Below are positions 28,601 to 41,658 of a DNA stretch of 64,000 bases, in pieces. The position numbers and the translations under genes are program-made. Below the pieces are notes generated by a model. It ran no database searches and was not told the DNA's origin. It worked only from the letters and a program-made list of their open reading frames with translations. Position 1 is the first letter of the stretch. Each line of letters begins with the position of its first letter. The stretch is from Apis mellifera (taxonomy: Eukaryota > Arthropoda > Insecta > Hymenoptera > Apidae), in NCBI RefSeq assembly GCF_003254395.2, contig NC_037639.1, forward strand, positions 5,911,001-5,975,000, read 5' to 3'.

Positions 28601-31600
28601 GCAGAAAAAATTTTACACGCTCCCCAACTGAGAAACACGCGTACGTTTTTTCAATCGTAAAAGTCGATTCGAACGTATGTTTTATTCATAATTTCACGTT
28701 TCATTTTCATATCTATCCGTTCTCACAATCGGTTAACGACTTTGAGAAATTACCATCGGCCAATTTTCCATTGTAATCTCTCTACTTTAACGCGAAACAC
28801 AGACAATAAGACGTATTAACGTCATGTCGTTATTATTGTTTCACCGACCCAAAAAAAAAAAAAAAAAAAAAATATCCTCAGCAACTTACGACTAAGTTAA
28901 GCAATAAGCGTATTAAGCGCATTAAACAAATGTAGCAATAAGAAACAAATAAAATTCTATTTTACGAGCAGATAATCTTTACTTGCTATTTCTGTCGTTT
29001 CCTCTCGGACATTTACCGAAAATTTCCGCGATAAAACATTCATAATAAAATATAATACTTTGAAAAAGTATTTACACTCTTCTTTTCTTTATGAAAATCG
29101 AAAATTTAGAACGACAACTTTTTATTGAATCAAATTCTGATTCGATGAAAGAAGTCGTAAATATTAATGCTTGTTTTAAATTCGTTCTTCGAGTCAAAAC
29201 TTAAAAAAAAAATATGTATTTCTCGTCAATTATGGATGGAATTCTTCGGTATCGTTGAAAACATTATCGTTTTTTTTATCAAGGAGGAAAAAAAAAAAAG
29301 AATTAATTCAAATAAATGGCGCGAATGATAATAGTTGGATCGAAATTATGCTATTCGCAGATGGTTATTTGATGACATCGTAAATTTTCCTTTACCACTC
29401 TTTCGTTTATCTATTTCTTCTACTTTCTTTCGAGTTGCGTTGCATCTTTATGACCAAACGAAGGTTTACGATCGACAGTTATATTACGTTGCAAAAGATC
29501 CTCGAGATACGATTGTTTCTACAACGAATAAGCAGGATAATTTAAGTATCGTCGATCGTTCGAAAAAAAAAAAAAAAAAGAAAGAAAGAAAAAAAGAAAT
29601 AAAGAAAAAAGATCGATGCGTTCACTTGTCGACAATATCACCGATCGTCTTCTTTTTTACCTAGATCTTTTTTCACTTTTGGTTGAAACGTAATGATATC
29701 GCTGGATCTATTGCGAGTTTTCGAAAGAGAGAGAGAAAAAGAGAGAGAGAAAAAATAGCATGATATTATACACAGAGGCGAGTGAAATTGAATCATTTGA
29801 AAGACGCTTGCGAAATGTGAAATTGCTTGATGTAATTTATAATCTTGGATAATTGGTTGCCGCCGTACTATGATCTTTAGAGATGTAATAATTATGAATA
29901 ATTAAATACCCATGAAACGATCGTATCGTATTATAACTGGCAGTATATCGTATACACTGGCAGTAAATTATTTCGAAGTTAAATATTATGAAATATCGTT
30001 CATTAAGAGAGAAATAATTCAGAATGAAAAGCGAAAATTCATTTTTAAATTCACTCACTTCTTGAATATTATCTTATTAAAATGATCGAGAGGGATTTTT
30101 ATTTGAAATAAAAAATGAAGAAACAATCTCTTTTAACTCGAGAGAGAGGAAAAAATAACACAATATTCTCTTCCATTTCAAAAATAATTCCATTCTCGAT
30201 CATTAATTTATCAACGGCGATCGAGATTTTAACGATTAACGTCAGTCGAGGACATCTCTCGAGTAATCAGGGGTGATTTCTGAAGTTCATATTGGGAGGG
30301 AGGATCGAGTGGAGAGGGGTGTGAAGAAGAAATCTCTAGGAGGAGGGGGGATACAGTTCGTTGAAGAAGACGGGAATCCTTCTCGGGACAAGACTGTGTA
30401 ATGAATGAAGAATTGCTCTCGTCACGTACAAAGGAATCGTTTCGATAATAAATATGTATATGGAGATACTTTCGTTGAATTCCTTCCACGGCGTGAAACG
30501 CTCGAAGATGAATCGAACAGATGGAAGGACACCGAGTTGCATAAACTTCATCTCGTATTGAACGAGAATGGGTAAATGTCCTGCGTGACGATATAATAAT
30601 ATAATTATGCAACTTGTACAGGATAATCGCGTGTTAATGTGACGAGGAAATTATATACAAGGATATATTTTTATTGGACATCAATTATTCGAGAAGAGAA
30701 GAAGGTGTTTTGAGAAAAAGAAATAAGTGTATCGCGTTAATGATGAGTAAAAATTTGAATATGTAAGAAGCTGTAAACACATGCACAATATGCAAAATCA
30801 CATATTGAAGAATACGAAAGATTTCGTGAAATCTAATCCAACAAAAGGATATAAAATATATAAACGTCACGTCACGTATCCAAAACGAGAACAATAAATC
30901 AGAAAAATCTCGAATTCTCTCGTTGAAATTCAATCAAATCGACAATGAAATGATTAAAGATAAAAGAAAAACGTTTATTGACAGTGAAACGATCTGATCC
31001 CTCAAACTAATAAATGTAATAACTCCACCTTATATGACAAAGAACTTATTTATAACAGAAAGAAGAAATCAATATATTTTTTTATACAAAAATGTATACA
31101 AAATGTGAATACATTCTTGAAAAGACAATTTTAGAAATTAAAATACAAAAGTTGATTTATTTATTAACTCATAAGCAATTTATTACTTATTGCTTACAAT
31201 TTAACAAATAACAAAAATTTTTACATACAAATTTTTGTATTTGTTTTAGAATTGATCCTCCAAAAATTCCCCCAATAAATTAACACTTCATTATATATTA
31301 ATCACAACGAATAAAAATTATTTATTTAATATCATAATGATTAAAAAAAAAATTTATTACCATATCGTATAATGAAGAAAGCGTCGAAGTGTTTGCTTAG
31401 CATCTCCATGATGTTACGTGGAAGAATCACGAGGCCGCATTTCGAGGAGGCGTAGATCCTTTCGGCAGATATATTAAAAACTCATAGCGGTAAAGTGTAT
31501 TAATTGCCGAGCGAAGCGAAAGATTACCGGATGAACCGGCTACTCGAGACGAACAAAGGTAGCCGATGTGTATAAGTACGTATTACCGTTATGTCGGTCC

Positions 31601-34600
31601 ACGAATGATGGATGAATAGGGTGTGTTAAGAAGCGCTATCGAATTCTCGACCATCTTCCGCGAAATAACCTCGAGAGCTTGTGAAAGATTTAGAATGTTC
31701 TTCGAGCTCCGTTGTCATTCTTTTTCTTTTTTTTTTTTTTTTTTAAATATTTTTGATCTATTCGCTCGAAAAATGTTTACCCTTTTCTCAAACGAATATT
31801 ATTAGCATGAATATTCAATGTCAATATTCGATTTAGGTTGTTGAAGAAGTTCAAGGAATTTTGTAATATGATTATACATGTACATATTTAAGATACATAT
31901 ATAAGGTGTAATGGGATTAGAATGAGAGTCGAACGATGAATTGTAATATATCGTATATCTTGTCTTGAAAGTTGAAACCATATTTGACATTGATTTTGTC
32001 TTCGAGGAATTTTAGATTCATTATGCTTATGTTTTTAGAAGAGAAAGGGAACCTTCGAACAATTTGCATAGTAATTTGTTATTTTAATCTCAAAGTTAGG
32101 AAATTTATAAAAAGAAAAAGAAAAAGATCGATGAATAATCTTTCCACTTTTCAAAAATTTCTACGAAGATTCAAAGAAAAAGAATAATTTATTAATATGA
32201 TCGATGTGAAAGTAACCTAAAAATATAAGATATTCTTTATCTCGAATTCAATAATATGTAGAACACTTTTATTCTTTTGTGCAATACGTGCAACATATTT
32301 GAAAGTATCTCGTCAGCCATCGACTCGTAAAGTTACTCAATCGTCGATGGATGACACGCGTACGGATTATGCTAATTTTCTCGTTTCTCCGTCTCCCTTC
32401 CTCTCTCGGTTTACTAATCGATTTTTTTTCTCTTCCTTCAAAGATCAGAAATGATTAATGGGGCAATTCCGTTTCGTAATTTCTGCGCTCTAGAACGAGT
32501 CTTGAAGAGTTTGAAGCTCGCGTTTACGAACACTTTACTGTATTTAAACGCAAAGTGAACAAAGGAAATCGAAAAATAGAATTTCATCTCAATGAATTTG
32601 CATGAACAAGATACGTTGAATGCGACGTATTGTATTTTAGAATATATATATATAGAGATGATTTGACTTTTAAGTTTTTTTAAAAAATCTGTACACGTGT
32701 ACATTTTTTCTTCTATCATTGTAAATTTATTATTGTGTAATAATACACATGTATTATTTTATCTTTTCATTTTCGTATTCTATGAGATGACAGAATTCTA
32801 TTGAATAAGAAATGTTAGTTTTTGTTTCATGAAAATGAAGAATGACAAAATTATTTGCTTCCATATTTTAACTTCATTTTGTAGTTCATATTCATCCTTC
32901 CTTTTTTTTTAATACATTCAATTTCTCGAATCATTATATTAATCCTTATGTCAACATCCACGTTTCTTAAATATTATTCAACTTTTGACTTTAGGATTCT
33001 TATAGTGATCTTTTAAAATTTTATCCTATAAGTAAAAGAATTTTTTTCTTATATTTCGCAGAGCGAAATCCAAAAATGGCGGACGTCTGCTTAGGGAAAA
33101 ATTGGAAAAAATTGGGCTGAATTTGCCAGCAGGAAGAAGGAAGGCTGCCAATGTCACGCTCTTAACATCCTTAGTGGAAGGTAAGTTGCAATAATAATTT
33201 AATAATTAAATATTAATGCATTAACACGATAAAATTTATTATAAATATCGTATAATAATTTTAGAAAAAAATTTAAATAATTACGTCGCGATATTTCATT
33301 TAAATCGATAGATTCATTGTTTTAATTATTATAGAGGATTAAAAAAAATTCAGCAAAGGTGAAAAATCTACATATGAATCTGACTATTCAATTATTTTGC
33401 TTTGCTTACAATGCGTTAGATCAAAGGCGAGAAAATAAAAATTTGCATTTACGTAAATACTGATAATATCAATAGCTTAAGACTATGCCATTGTGTTATT
33501 ATGTTAATATCAATATTACGATGTCAATATGATCGATTGGAAAACACTGGCAGCCGTGAATTAATGAAATTAATATTAATTTTCATTACTTTAAACGAAA
33601 TATATCGCAAAAATACATCTATTATACCCAATTTATCCCGAATTTAAAATCGAACATTTTAAATCAATCATTCTATATATTAATTATCCCAATTCCAACT
33701 ATTCCAACGATCTAAATTTCAATTCTCCCCAATAATTACATGATCCGTTCGTATATTCAACCAATCTATTTATCTATTTTCTAAAAAAAAAAAAAAAATA
33801 AATTATAAATAGAAGAATCTCTTAAAATACAGCATACAACAAAAGTTTTCTATCTATCATTACCGATCATAATCATTATTACCATAGGTAATATTATGCT
33901 TACGATCCATCGCCATCATCATCATCATCATCTCTTAGATACTCATCGAAATTATTTCAACGAAATTGTTCGCATAAGCAGAGCGACATTAAATAGTTTT
34001 TAATGACAATCAAAGCATGGCCACGAACAACCAATACGGCTAGGCATGGCCAAGACAGTTAATTAGAACCTATTCCTATAGGATATTCACTATTAACCAC
34101 GCTCTTAATAACACACGTTCGCATAACGAGATTCAACGTATAAAGGTCGATCCACCCTGACGAACCTCTAATGACTCAACTGGCGAATTGTTAGAGTGTT
34201 AGTGCAGACGTTGATTATAATTTATGGCCGATGGGCTGGTATAAAACACCGACTCGATCTTTCTTTCTTTCTTTCTTTCTACCGCTGACATATCGCGAAA
34301 GAACGGTCGCAGCACGCGTTTATAATAGTCACAATATATTTTAATAAGTCGAGATTCGCCGAGTATAATGCTCGTTAAGATGTGTGAAACACGAATAAGA
34401 ATAATTTTATCAGGCATTAAGTTGACGATTATAAATATTTAAATATCCAATATTGATGATAACACGAAAATTAGTTTTTAGGAAGATAAAGTATTACTTT
34501 TGATAATTGATTTTTTTTTAAATTTTGTGAAAAAGCTACGAAATATATCTAATATATGATTTAAGATTTAGGAATCGATGATGTGATATCAGTTTCCCAG

Positions 34601-37600
34601 GAAAACTTCATGAATATTTCCAGTAAGAAATTCAGATTAAAAGAAATACATTTTCTGTAATCAATTCATCTTACGATGAATAATGAAATATTTTCACAAT
34701 CTAGAAATTTTGAGAGTTTGATATGCCAATCTAATTCTAAGATTTAATTCTGATCTAATTTTTCAAATCTTCTGTGAAAATTTCACTCTTCCAATAAAAA
34801 AATTCTTTCTTAATCTATCTTCCTTTTCATAATTATCCCATTATAAATTAAAGATTAAAAAAAGAAAAATCAAGATTTCTTTTAATAAAATCCATCCTCT
34901 TCTTCGTAATTATCCCACAATGTAAATCAGCCCGTTCATTATTCAATTTGCAACGAATACAATTGGATCGCGTTACAAACTCAACGAAACACATTTCGCA
35001 TCTCTAAGCGCTTCTCGTTCCAAAATGCCAAATGCTCGCCACTAAGCTACTCTACTCGAACAATAAATTTCAGCTTTGTTTTACTGTCAACGATACAATC
35101 TCGTTCAACATCGGAGAAAAGGAGAGGAACACGCGTAACTTCTTAATAACGCGTAAACAGAATCAATTCTGCGAAATGGCTAAACCATATCTCGAGCTAT
35201 CCACCGATCTAATTAACTGTCTGGCATACAGGTTTTCAAACTAGTTTCGACGGACATTCAGAATCTTCGTTTCGTTCGTGGCATTTCGAAGACGGAAGTT
35301 AATCTCGAAGATTATTCTATTCGAATAACCGTTTCTTCTGCTCCGTCTCAATACATTTTCTTCTATTCTTTCTATTCTTCCTTTCCTTTCTTTTTTTAAT
35401 CGTGTATACGATGTAAGAAGGAATAGGGAGCACAACAAATATTAGTTAGGACTACTCTATCATATTCGCAATTATCGATGCTTATTTGAATAACTGGATA
35501 TATATAAATATATAGATATATAGAAGGCGGTATGGTTGAATCTAGAAATCTAATTATGCGTTGCGTAACAGCGCAGATTTGTAGCAGCGAGGAGGAATAC
35601 CACTTGTTAATTGGAATTCGCTCCTCGGCTCTTTCACGGTCCATGAATCGTCGGGACGGAATGTTGGATGCATCGATTCGTTGCATTTTCGTATCTGGTT
35701 ATTGACTTTTAATCATTTCGAACCGATTCCTATTCTTCTATTTGCGGTACAGCGGCGGGAACGATGACGCACGATTTATCAGTTCGCGAGATTACCTTTG
35801 TTCGGAGTTTGTCCATATATAAATAATCCTTTCTGAGAATCAAAGGGATAATAACAATTTGGAGAGCGTGGTTTTAAGATCGAAATTTTCATCGGAAGAG
35901 AGAAAAGAATATAGAATATCGATTAACTTTTTGAAAAATTATTTTCATCTTTTAAATGCCAATTATTTTCGAGATATATGGAAAATATTTTTATTTACAA
36001 CTCTTTCCATTCCTCAACTATTGATGATTTCATAGAAAAGAAACATTAACTCTCTTGATTACCTAATGAAACAATTACTGAAATACGATTTCACTCGCTC
36101 GTAACACAAAATAAATTACGCGTGAAGTTTTACAATATGATCGATAGACGATCGATCGAAGGATTTTTCTCCAACGAAAATTCGTGCATCATGGAGATAA
36201 ATGAACATAAATTCGAAGTACAACGAAGTATAACCAGTACGATCGATCTATCGATCTATCTGAAATGTGGCCACGCTTAAAAATTTTAGAAAACAGTGGC
36301 CGAGGAAAGTCAAATTCGTCGAGTGATATAATATTTCGAAATATCCACGTGTGTCTAACAGATACGTGCAGGTACAACACAGGTATGATACCCGTTGAAA
36401 GAGGTGGTGGTGTGCAGCGAAAGTGTGGGAACCTCCTCTCAAAGGAGGACGTAAACGCGCCAGGTGTATAGATATACTTTGGCCGTGTACGATTAACGTA
36501 TATACCTGTGCGTGATTCATGCGTAAATTCGTGTCTGGTTGCCTGTACGTGTGACGCAATCTCGGTTGTGTACGCATGACGAAAGCTCGTTTTCTGCTCC
36601 GCCTTACTCATCGCGATTTCTTACGATAAATTCCAACAATTTTATTTATCCCAATTTTGGATGAAATTAAAATTCACGATCTCGATAAGTAATTTTTAAT
36701 ATCATTGATCTCGAACCAAGACAATGATTTTTAAATTCTTCTAATTTTTACAAATCTTTCTCGAATGAAATGAAAAAACTTTACTATACTCGAATAAAAT
36801 TTTTTCTATTTTTAAGCTCCTCCGTCACGTGTTAAAAATACGAAGAAGAAATAATAATTCGATTCATTGGCATGTGTACATAACCGACGGTATAAATATG
36901 AAATCAGAACACCGTGTATATACGCATCGACGCGTCTACATACTTTCTGTGTATCGATCGGAATCGGGTGGGTTTCGACACACCGGTGAAACCGCAAGCA
37001 TACTCAAAGCTATCTGAACACCGGTGTCTCGAGGTACACGGAAGAGGATCCTCCCTCCCCTCCGAAATCCTTCCCCAGATTTCGATTATCGAGACACATT
37101 ACAGCCGAGCATAATTTGCGGTCGCTCTCAAAGATTGATCATCCAGGGTAGACTTATCGATTATACGAACCATCCATCGAATGCCACTATCGGCACCGTT
37201 TACCGTTCCTCGACACCGCTGTCGTAAAAATTCAGGACGAGCGTAAAAAGAAAAAAAAAGAAAAAGAAAAAGAAACATACACACACACGCGGAATATCGA
37301 ATGAGATAATTATGTAATTTAACGAAGAAACGACGTGTTTAAATATATATATATATGTATATTTAAATAGTAAGGGCAAGTTTCGAATTTTTTCTTTTTT
37401 CATATCTTCGTTCATTCTTATTAAGAAACTATCGAAATGTTTCTTAAATAGGTTAACAGTTCGTACGATTCTGTTCCTTTCTTCTAAGAAAACTTATAAA
37501 TAACGAATAATTGTTATCCATCTCGCAGAAATATATAATTATATAACTCGAGATGAATTATTCTCGATTTCAATTTTTAATTTTAAAAAGATCGGTGATA

Positions 37601-40600
37601 TCATCTGTTTTATTTCCTTCAAAACGCATCATCATCGATACACACGCTAGAAAATTATTCGTAGATGCGTGTAATGTAAAAAAGAAGAAAAAAAGGAAAA
37701 ATTCGATCAGCGTTATCGATACGTGGAAATAAACTAAGTAATCACGTTAAATGGTTAAAAAAAACTCTTGCCTTCGTATTATCAATCGTTTGAAAAATAT
37801 CCAATGTTTCAAAGGGGAACAATCTATCGTAATGATAATCTATGATAAAGACGTGCAACGAGACAACTCAATGCAATGCAGATGAGGACCACAGATTGGT
37901 CGAAGGTGATTGCAGATGCGAATTGCAGATTGGTACACGTGGATACTCGCGAGAGAACGAATCAGCAACGTGACTCGTGAATTAACGATTATTTTTTTCG
38001 CTTCACGACTTTACTATGTACGTCATTCGTTCAATCGAAAAATCAACGTGTATATAATAACGAAAAATATAATCTTCATTTTGATCTAAGATGCTTCTGG
38101 ATTAAATGGAGTATAATTGAAGTGGAAACTAAGGTAATAATTCGAAGTGAAGAGAATACACGCAGAAATATCTTATCTTTATATTGTCCTCTCCAAATAT
38201 TTCGTTCAAAATGCAATTATTAAATATTCAAAATAATGATTTCCAAATTCCAAGAAGACAAGTATCGACATAATCAATAACAGAACGAATGGTTGACCAA
38301 TAATTGAGCGTTTGTAACCATTGACAAATTAATTTTACACAAAAAATTACAATTTATATCTAAATATCGTAGGAAAGCAACGCGATGTACACAATAAATT
38401 CACAGATTTCTAAAAACTGTGCGATATTTTCTTCCGATATATATATATATCGAATCAACAGTTATTACGTGCGATCACGTAACATATCTACGTATATCTT
38501 GTGATCTAAACAATAATAATACGCACACAATACCTCTCAACTAAAAAGACAAAAAAACGACGGATCAAAGGGCAAGTTGTATAAAAGATTTTCATAAGAA
38601 AAATTCTATTACCGCGTCCCATAAAAAGGAACGATCTTAACGATCTCTTAACGATATCCCGATTAACTAATCCCACGTGTGCACAACGAATACGTAAAAA
38701 GTCGCGCATCTGCGGCCTACGAAACGTGACAGAAATATCAATTCAAGTTAAAAGGAAATTAAAAGAAGTTATGAAACACTGCGAGCGGCGCGCTACGAGC
38801 TCGTATGCAAATGCACCGGCTCGTATGCGGCAATACATCGTGGACGGTACTAAAAGCTAGTTGGAACGACCTGTTGCACTTTGTACGTGCATCGTGCAGA
38901 AACTGGCGCGACTTGCGTTCACGATTAGATCGTCGATAGTCGCCGGTTGTTGGTGACACGCGTTTAATTCTCGGCCTCGCTCCGAGACGACCGATCTTTT
39001 CGAGTTTACACGGCTTGTACATAGTTGTAAACTAGCTTTTACACGTTGGATATCGACAATGGGGGGAGGGGGGGAGAAGATATTTTATCGGAGGTTTTAT
39101 CGGAGGGGAAAAAAAAAAGAAAACGATTAGCAAAGCGAATCGTAGAATCTTCCACCTGTGGAAACATTAATTAATATTTCGAGTTCGATGTTATGTACGT
39201 TTCGTTTAAATGCAAAACTATCAATTCCACGTGGATTTATAAGATTTTATAAGAAAAGATGGTTATATTGAAAAGGAGTTGTAAATGTTGACAATGGAGT
39301 TTACGATGAGAAATTTTTTTTCCCCCGTGTTATTTTAGGTGTTTTATTATTTCTTATTGGTTTAGAAAGTTTTATTGCAACGATGTGCAAAAAGTAATAT
39401 ATGGTTAGAATAATTCATGATATTCCTTTTTTTCTTCTTCTATTTTTTGAAAAAGAAATAAGAGGATAATTTTTCTTTTGAATTCGCCAACAATCGATGG
39501 GAGAAATGCAATTTGAGAAATTACGTTGCGTCGTTTGTGATTGATATCGAGGCACAAAAAGTATTAGCGAGGGATTATATAAATTACCATCGATTGTGAA
39601 ACAATTTTGCAAGATTTTCGATTCGTTTGTTTCCAGCAATTCGCGCCGCTGTAATTTACATTACACGTCGGAATATAAATATATATATATATATATACAC
39701 AACATTCTTAAACTACTCCTTCTTCCAATCTAACCGTTAAATAACAATTTCTCCTCTACAATTTACGCGATGTAGAGAACTAATATAACATTGTACGAAA
39801 TTGAATTACGAAACACGAACGATAGCCTATCACGAAGTAGCATTGCAATCGAAGAAACAATTTAAATTAGAAGAAAACGACAATTGAAAGCAGAGCATCC
39901 AATTTTCCTTATCCTCAAATTGAAAATTCCAAATATCAGAGAACTTTTCAAGCTTAAGAGGAAGGATGCAATGAGGATAATTTTACATACTTTTCACCTG
40001 CGCGAAAAGGAAGTCCGCGAAATTGGATAATTCGTTAACTGCAGACGGCTCTGCAGAGACCGTGTTCCTCGATCTCTCGTAAGGACGAAACCCGGCAGGC
40101 TTGCGGGTGGGTTTTGCTCGGTTGTCGATAATAGAGCCCAGCGGGCTCGCTTCCATCTTGCACGAGACCCCGGTTGTAGGTACCTAATTACCTGCCATCA
40201 TCGGGTGCGGGAGAGAAAGGGGTGCAGGGGACAGAGACAGCGGGAGTAAGAGAGGAATGGTGACGGATGAAGGGGAATTGTTCCGAAAGGGGAGGAACGG
40301 GCCACCACGTGCTCCGGAGAAAGCACGTATGCACGTTTCATTATCGTAAATTAGTTCCCCCCGCTAGAGAACAATCTTGCAACTTGGCACGCGCGAAATG
40401 GCTAAGGTTGTTTTAAGAAAGGGATCTCTCTTCGATTCAACGGAATTGATGAAAAATTTGCACGTTAACGAATTCATTAATGATGATGATGATGATTCGA
40501 GATAAAAAAAATAATTTTCTACAGTCGAGGAAGAGTAAAAAAATGACGACGAATATAAATCTCCCCGATCAATTAATAATATATTAACTTTCCTTAAAAA

Positions 40601-41658
40601 ATGATTCGTTTTACGTAAGGTATCGTTGTTTGGAGGAATCTAGAGTGTTTAAAACAACCCGTAAAATGAAAGAAGTGCATAATAAAAATACGTACGAGAT
40701 AATTTTAATGGGCGAAAAAGAGATAAAAAGAATTTGTATATACAAATTCTCGTCCCATTGAATCGTAAATGGGCGATAATAAAAAGTTTACACGCATTTC
40801 CATATATGATGGGTTGCGTAATTGAAGTTCATCCCATAACAAGTTCATTTTATTCTCCTTTCATTTATCTTTTCTTTTTTTTCCCCCTTTCTTTTTTCCA
40901 GGAGAAGCCATTCACCTTGCCAGAGACTTCGGCTACGTATGCGAAACCGAATTCCCTGCGAAACAAGTTGCCGAATACCTCAGTCGGCAGCATTGCGAAC
41001 CGCAAGATTCGTACAGGAGGAAAGAACTTCTTCATGCCACCAAGTAAGAATTCATTTTCCACTCGTGGCCAGAGATAAATCGTAATTTCAAGCGCGTTAT
41101 GAAATATATAAGGATATTCTAATTTAATCGAGGTTCGAAGATTTAAAATCTGAGATTTCCTCTTTCAGACAAATCACCAAAGAGCTGATGGATCTTTTGA
41201 ATCAAGACAGATCGCCACTTTGCAACACACGGCCGCAACACATCCTCGATCCAAGCATACAGAGACACCTAACACATTTCTCTCTCATATCACACGGATT
41301 CGGAAGCCCTGCAATCGTAGCCGCTCTTACGGCAATACAGGTACTGCCCTCTATACTTCTCAACTTGGAATTAAATTTTTTTAGTAGGAACGAAGACTTT
41401 ACAATTTTCTAACTTTTTTCCTTTTTGCGATTCGATCGGGTTGAGAATCGAAAATTCAAAGCAAAATTCATTAATTCCCCTCTTCGCGTTAACCGATTGA
41501 TTCGAAATTATTCGTTACAGAAGTTCCTAAGCGAATCCCTGAATCATCTGGAGAAGATGTATCCAGGGAACGGAAGCGGCGTGACAAGTAGTCAGCAATC
41601 GAGCCTCGACACGAACAAGAGCAAGGACGGCACGTTGATGAACGACATGAAGAAGTGA
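9509..41658 (+). CDS. TfAP-2: Transcription factor AP-2 (partial: N-terminal exons off window)
   Basis: Sequence-specific nuclear transcription factor that binds GC-rich palindromes as a dimer. Coding exons: 9509-9712, 10247-10298, 26130-26328, 33062-33180, 40902-41043, 41169-41340, 41521-41658. They join in one frame over seven GT-AG-bounded exons to give 341 residues and a TGA stop. The middle and C-terminal parts carry the near-invariant AP-2 blocks: [77 protein letters not shown] and HFSLISHGFGSPA. These cover the basic region and the helix-span-helix dimerisation domain. Vertebrate AP-2 proteins are about 430-450 residues, so roughly 100 N-terminal residues with the PPxY transactivation region are missing and should lie to the left. 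The family assignment is very secure. The exact N-terminus is not: the first exon begins at a clean acceptor, and an internal ATG at 9515 is a possible alternative start. Confidence 0.96.
10247..10298 (+). CDS. TfAP-2: TfAP-2 52-nt coding exon
   Basis: Acceptor TTCCAG and donor AA/GTAAGT frame 52 bases encoding NTNVDDGGFMNDLPLLK plus the first base of the next codon (phase 0 in, phase 1 out). It aligns with the vertebrate AP-2 segment GINIPDQTVIKK, which also sits on a separate exon of about this length. Confidence 0.85.
10659..10690. repeat. (TA)n microsatellite
   Basis: An uninterrupted TA dinucleotide run of about 32 bases in the large AP-2 intron, just before a GC-elevated block. Confidence 0.95.
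14913..14956. repeat. Short tandem duplication, 26-bp period
   Basis: The 18-base block GCTGTATTTTACATTAGA occurs at 14913-14930 and again at 14939-14956, an imperfect 1.7-copy tandem repeat in the large AP-2 intron. Confidence 0.9.
15554..15587. repeat. 14-bp perfect inverted repeat
   Basis: AATAATAATTGAAA (15554-15567) and its reverse complement (15574-15587) are separated by CATCTA. It could form a small AT-rich hairpin or be paired homeodomain-type sites; no host transcript other than AP-2 is known here. Confidence 0.85.
15900..16350. promoter_or_regulatory. GC island in the large AP-2 intron with paired CCAAT motifs
   Basis: A CpG-rich stretch that is open in several frames on both strands without any recognisable protein. 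TAACCAATC (16224-16232) and its complement GATTGGTTA (16270-16278) form a facing pair of CCAAT boxes 37 bases apart. It may be an alternative AP-2 promoter or an enhancer. Confidence 0.35.
26130..26328 (+). CDS. TfAP-2: TfAP-2 coding exon (start of DNA-binding core)
   Basis: The acceptor GTTGCAG at 26129 and donor CGGAG/GTAAGA delimit the exon. It opens with the completed Asn codon, then MKPSDRSEKAMLTGNAQPSD, then the highly conserved [20 protein letters not shown] and [20 protein letters not shown]. It ends two bases into an Arg codon (phase 2). Confidence 0.95.
27540..27800. promoter_or_regulatory. Candidate intronic enhancer with octamer and homeodomain sites
   Basis: A GC-elevated block containing ATGCAAAT (27659-27666, the POU octamer), ATTAATAATTG directly after it, and CCAATAAAG (Hox-like) just before it. 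Confidence 0.35.
27865..27889. repeat. (TC)n microsatellite
   Basis: A pure TC run of about 25 bases in the second large AP-2 intron, next to a GC-elevated block. Confidence 0.95.
33062..33180 (+). CDS. TfAP-2: TfAP-2 coding exon (basic region)
   Basis: The acceptor TTTCGCAG ends at 33061 and the donor is GGAAG/GTAAGT. The exon encodes AKSKNGGRLLREKLEKIGLN followed by [20 protein letters not shown], the basic DNA-contacting part of AP-2. It is nearly identical to vertebrate AP-2, with Leu where vertebrates have Ser in GGRSLREKL. Confidence 0.96.
33181..40901 (+). other. TfAP-2: TfAP-2 intron (7.7 kb)
   Basis: It lies between donor AAG/GTAAGT and acceptor TTTTCCAG. No gene was recognised on either strand. 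Simple repeats include a CAT run near 33913-33930, a TTTC run near 34261-34280 and a GAT run near 40481-40496. GC-elevated blocks at 36.3-37.2, 38.78-39.05 and 40.0-40.4 kb are candidate regulatory elements. Confidence 0.85.
38780..38905. promoter_or_regulatory. Candidate intronic regulatory block with octamer and palindrome
   Basis: The 12-bp perfect palindrome TACGAGCTCGTA (38794-38805) overlaps the octamer ATGCAAAT (38805-38812), and GCTCGTATGC occurs twice 20 bases apart (38799 and 38819). The block is GC-elevated within an AP-2 intron. Confidence 0.3.
40902..41043 (+). CDS. TfAP-2: TfAP-2 coding exon (helix-span-helix, part 1)
   Basis: The acceptor TTTTCCAG ends at 40901 and the donor is CCAA/GTAAGA. 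Translation reads [47 protein letters not shown]. This is the first dimerisation helix and part of the span; it enters in phase 1 and leaves in phase 2. Confidence 0.95.
41169..41340 (+). CDS. TfAP-2: TfAP-2 coding exon (helix-span-helix, part 2)
   Basis: The acceptor CTTTCAG ends at 41168 and the donor is ACAG/GTACTG. Translation reads QITKELMDLLNQDRSPLCNT, then RPQHILDPSIQRHLTHFSLI, SHGFGSPAIVAALTAIQ. This is the conserved span and second helix of the AP-2 dimerisation domain. Confidence 0.95.
41521..41658 (+). CDS. TfAP-2: TfAP-2 terminal coding exon
   Basis: The acceptor CGTTACAG ends at 41520; the exon is phase 0 and has 45 codons plus TGA. It begins KFLSESLNHLEKMYPGNGSG, the end of the dimerisation helix, followed by a Ser/Lys/Asp-rich tail ending MNDMKK as expected for AP-2 C-termini. 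Only 180 bases separate it from the previous exon. Confidence 0.94.
   Translation, partial: KFLSESLNHLEKMYPGNGSGVTSSQQSSLDTNKSKDGTLMNDMKK

Larger units (their letters stand above)
26329..33061 (+). other. TfAP-2: TfAP-2 intron (6.7 kb)
   Basis: It lies between donor GAG/GTAAGA and acceptor TTTCGCAG. No coding sequence was recognised. A GC-elevated block at about 27.54-27.80 kb carries an octamer and homeodomain-type sites. A CT microsatellite sits at 27865-27889. The rest is AT-rich with poly-A runs. Confidence 0.85.
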
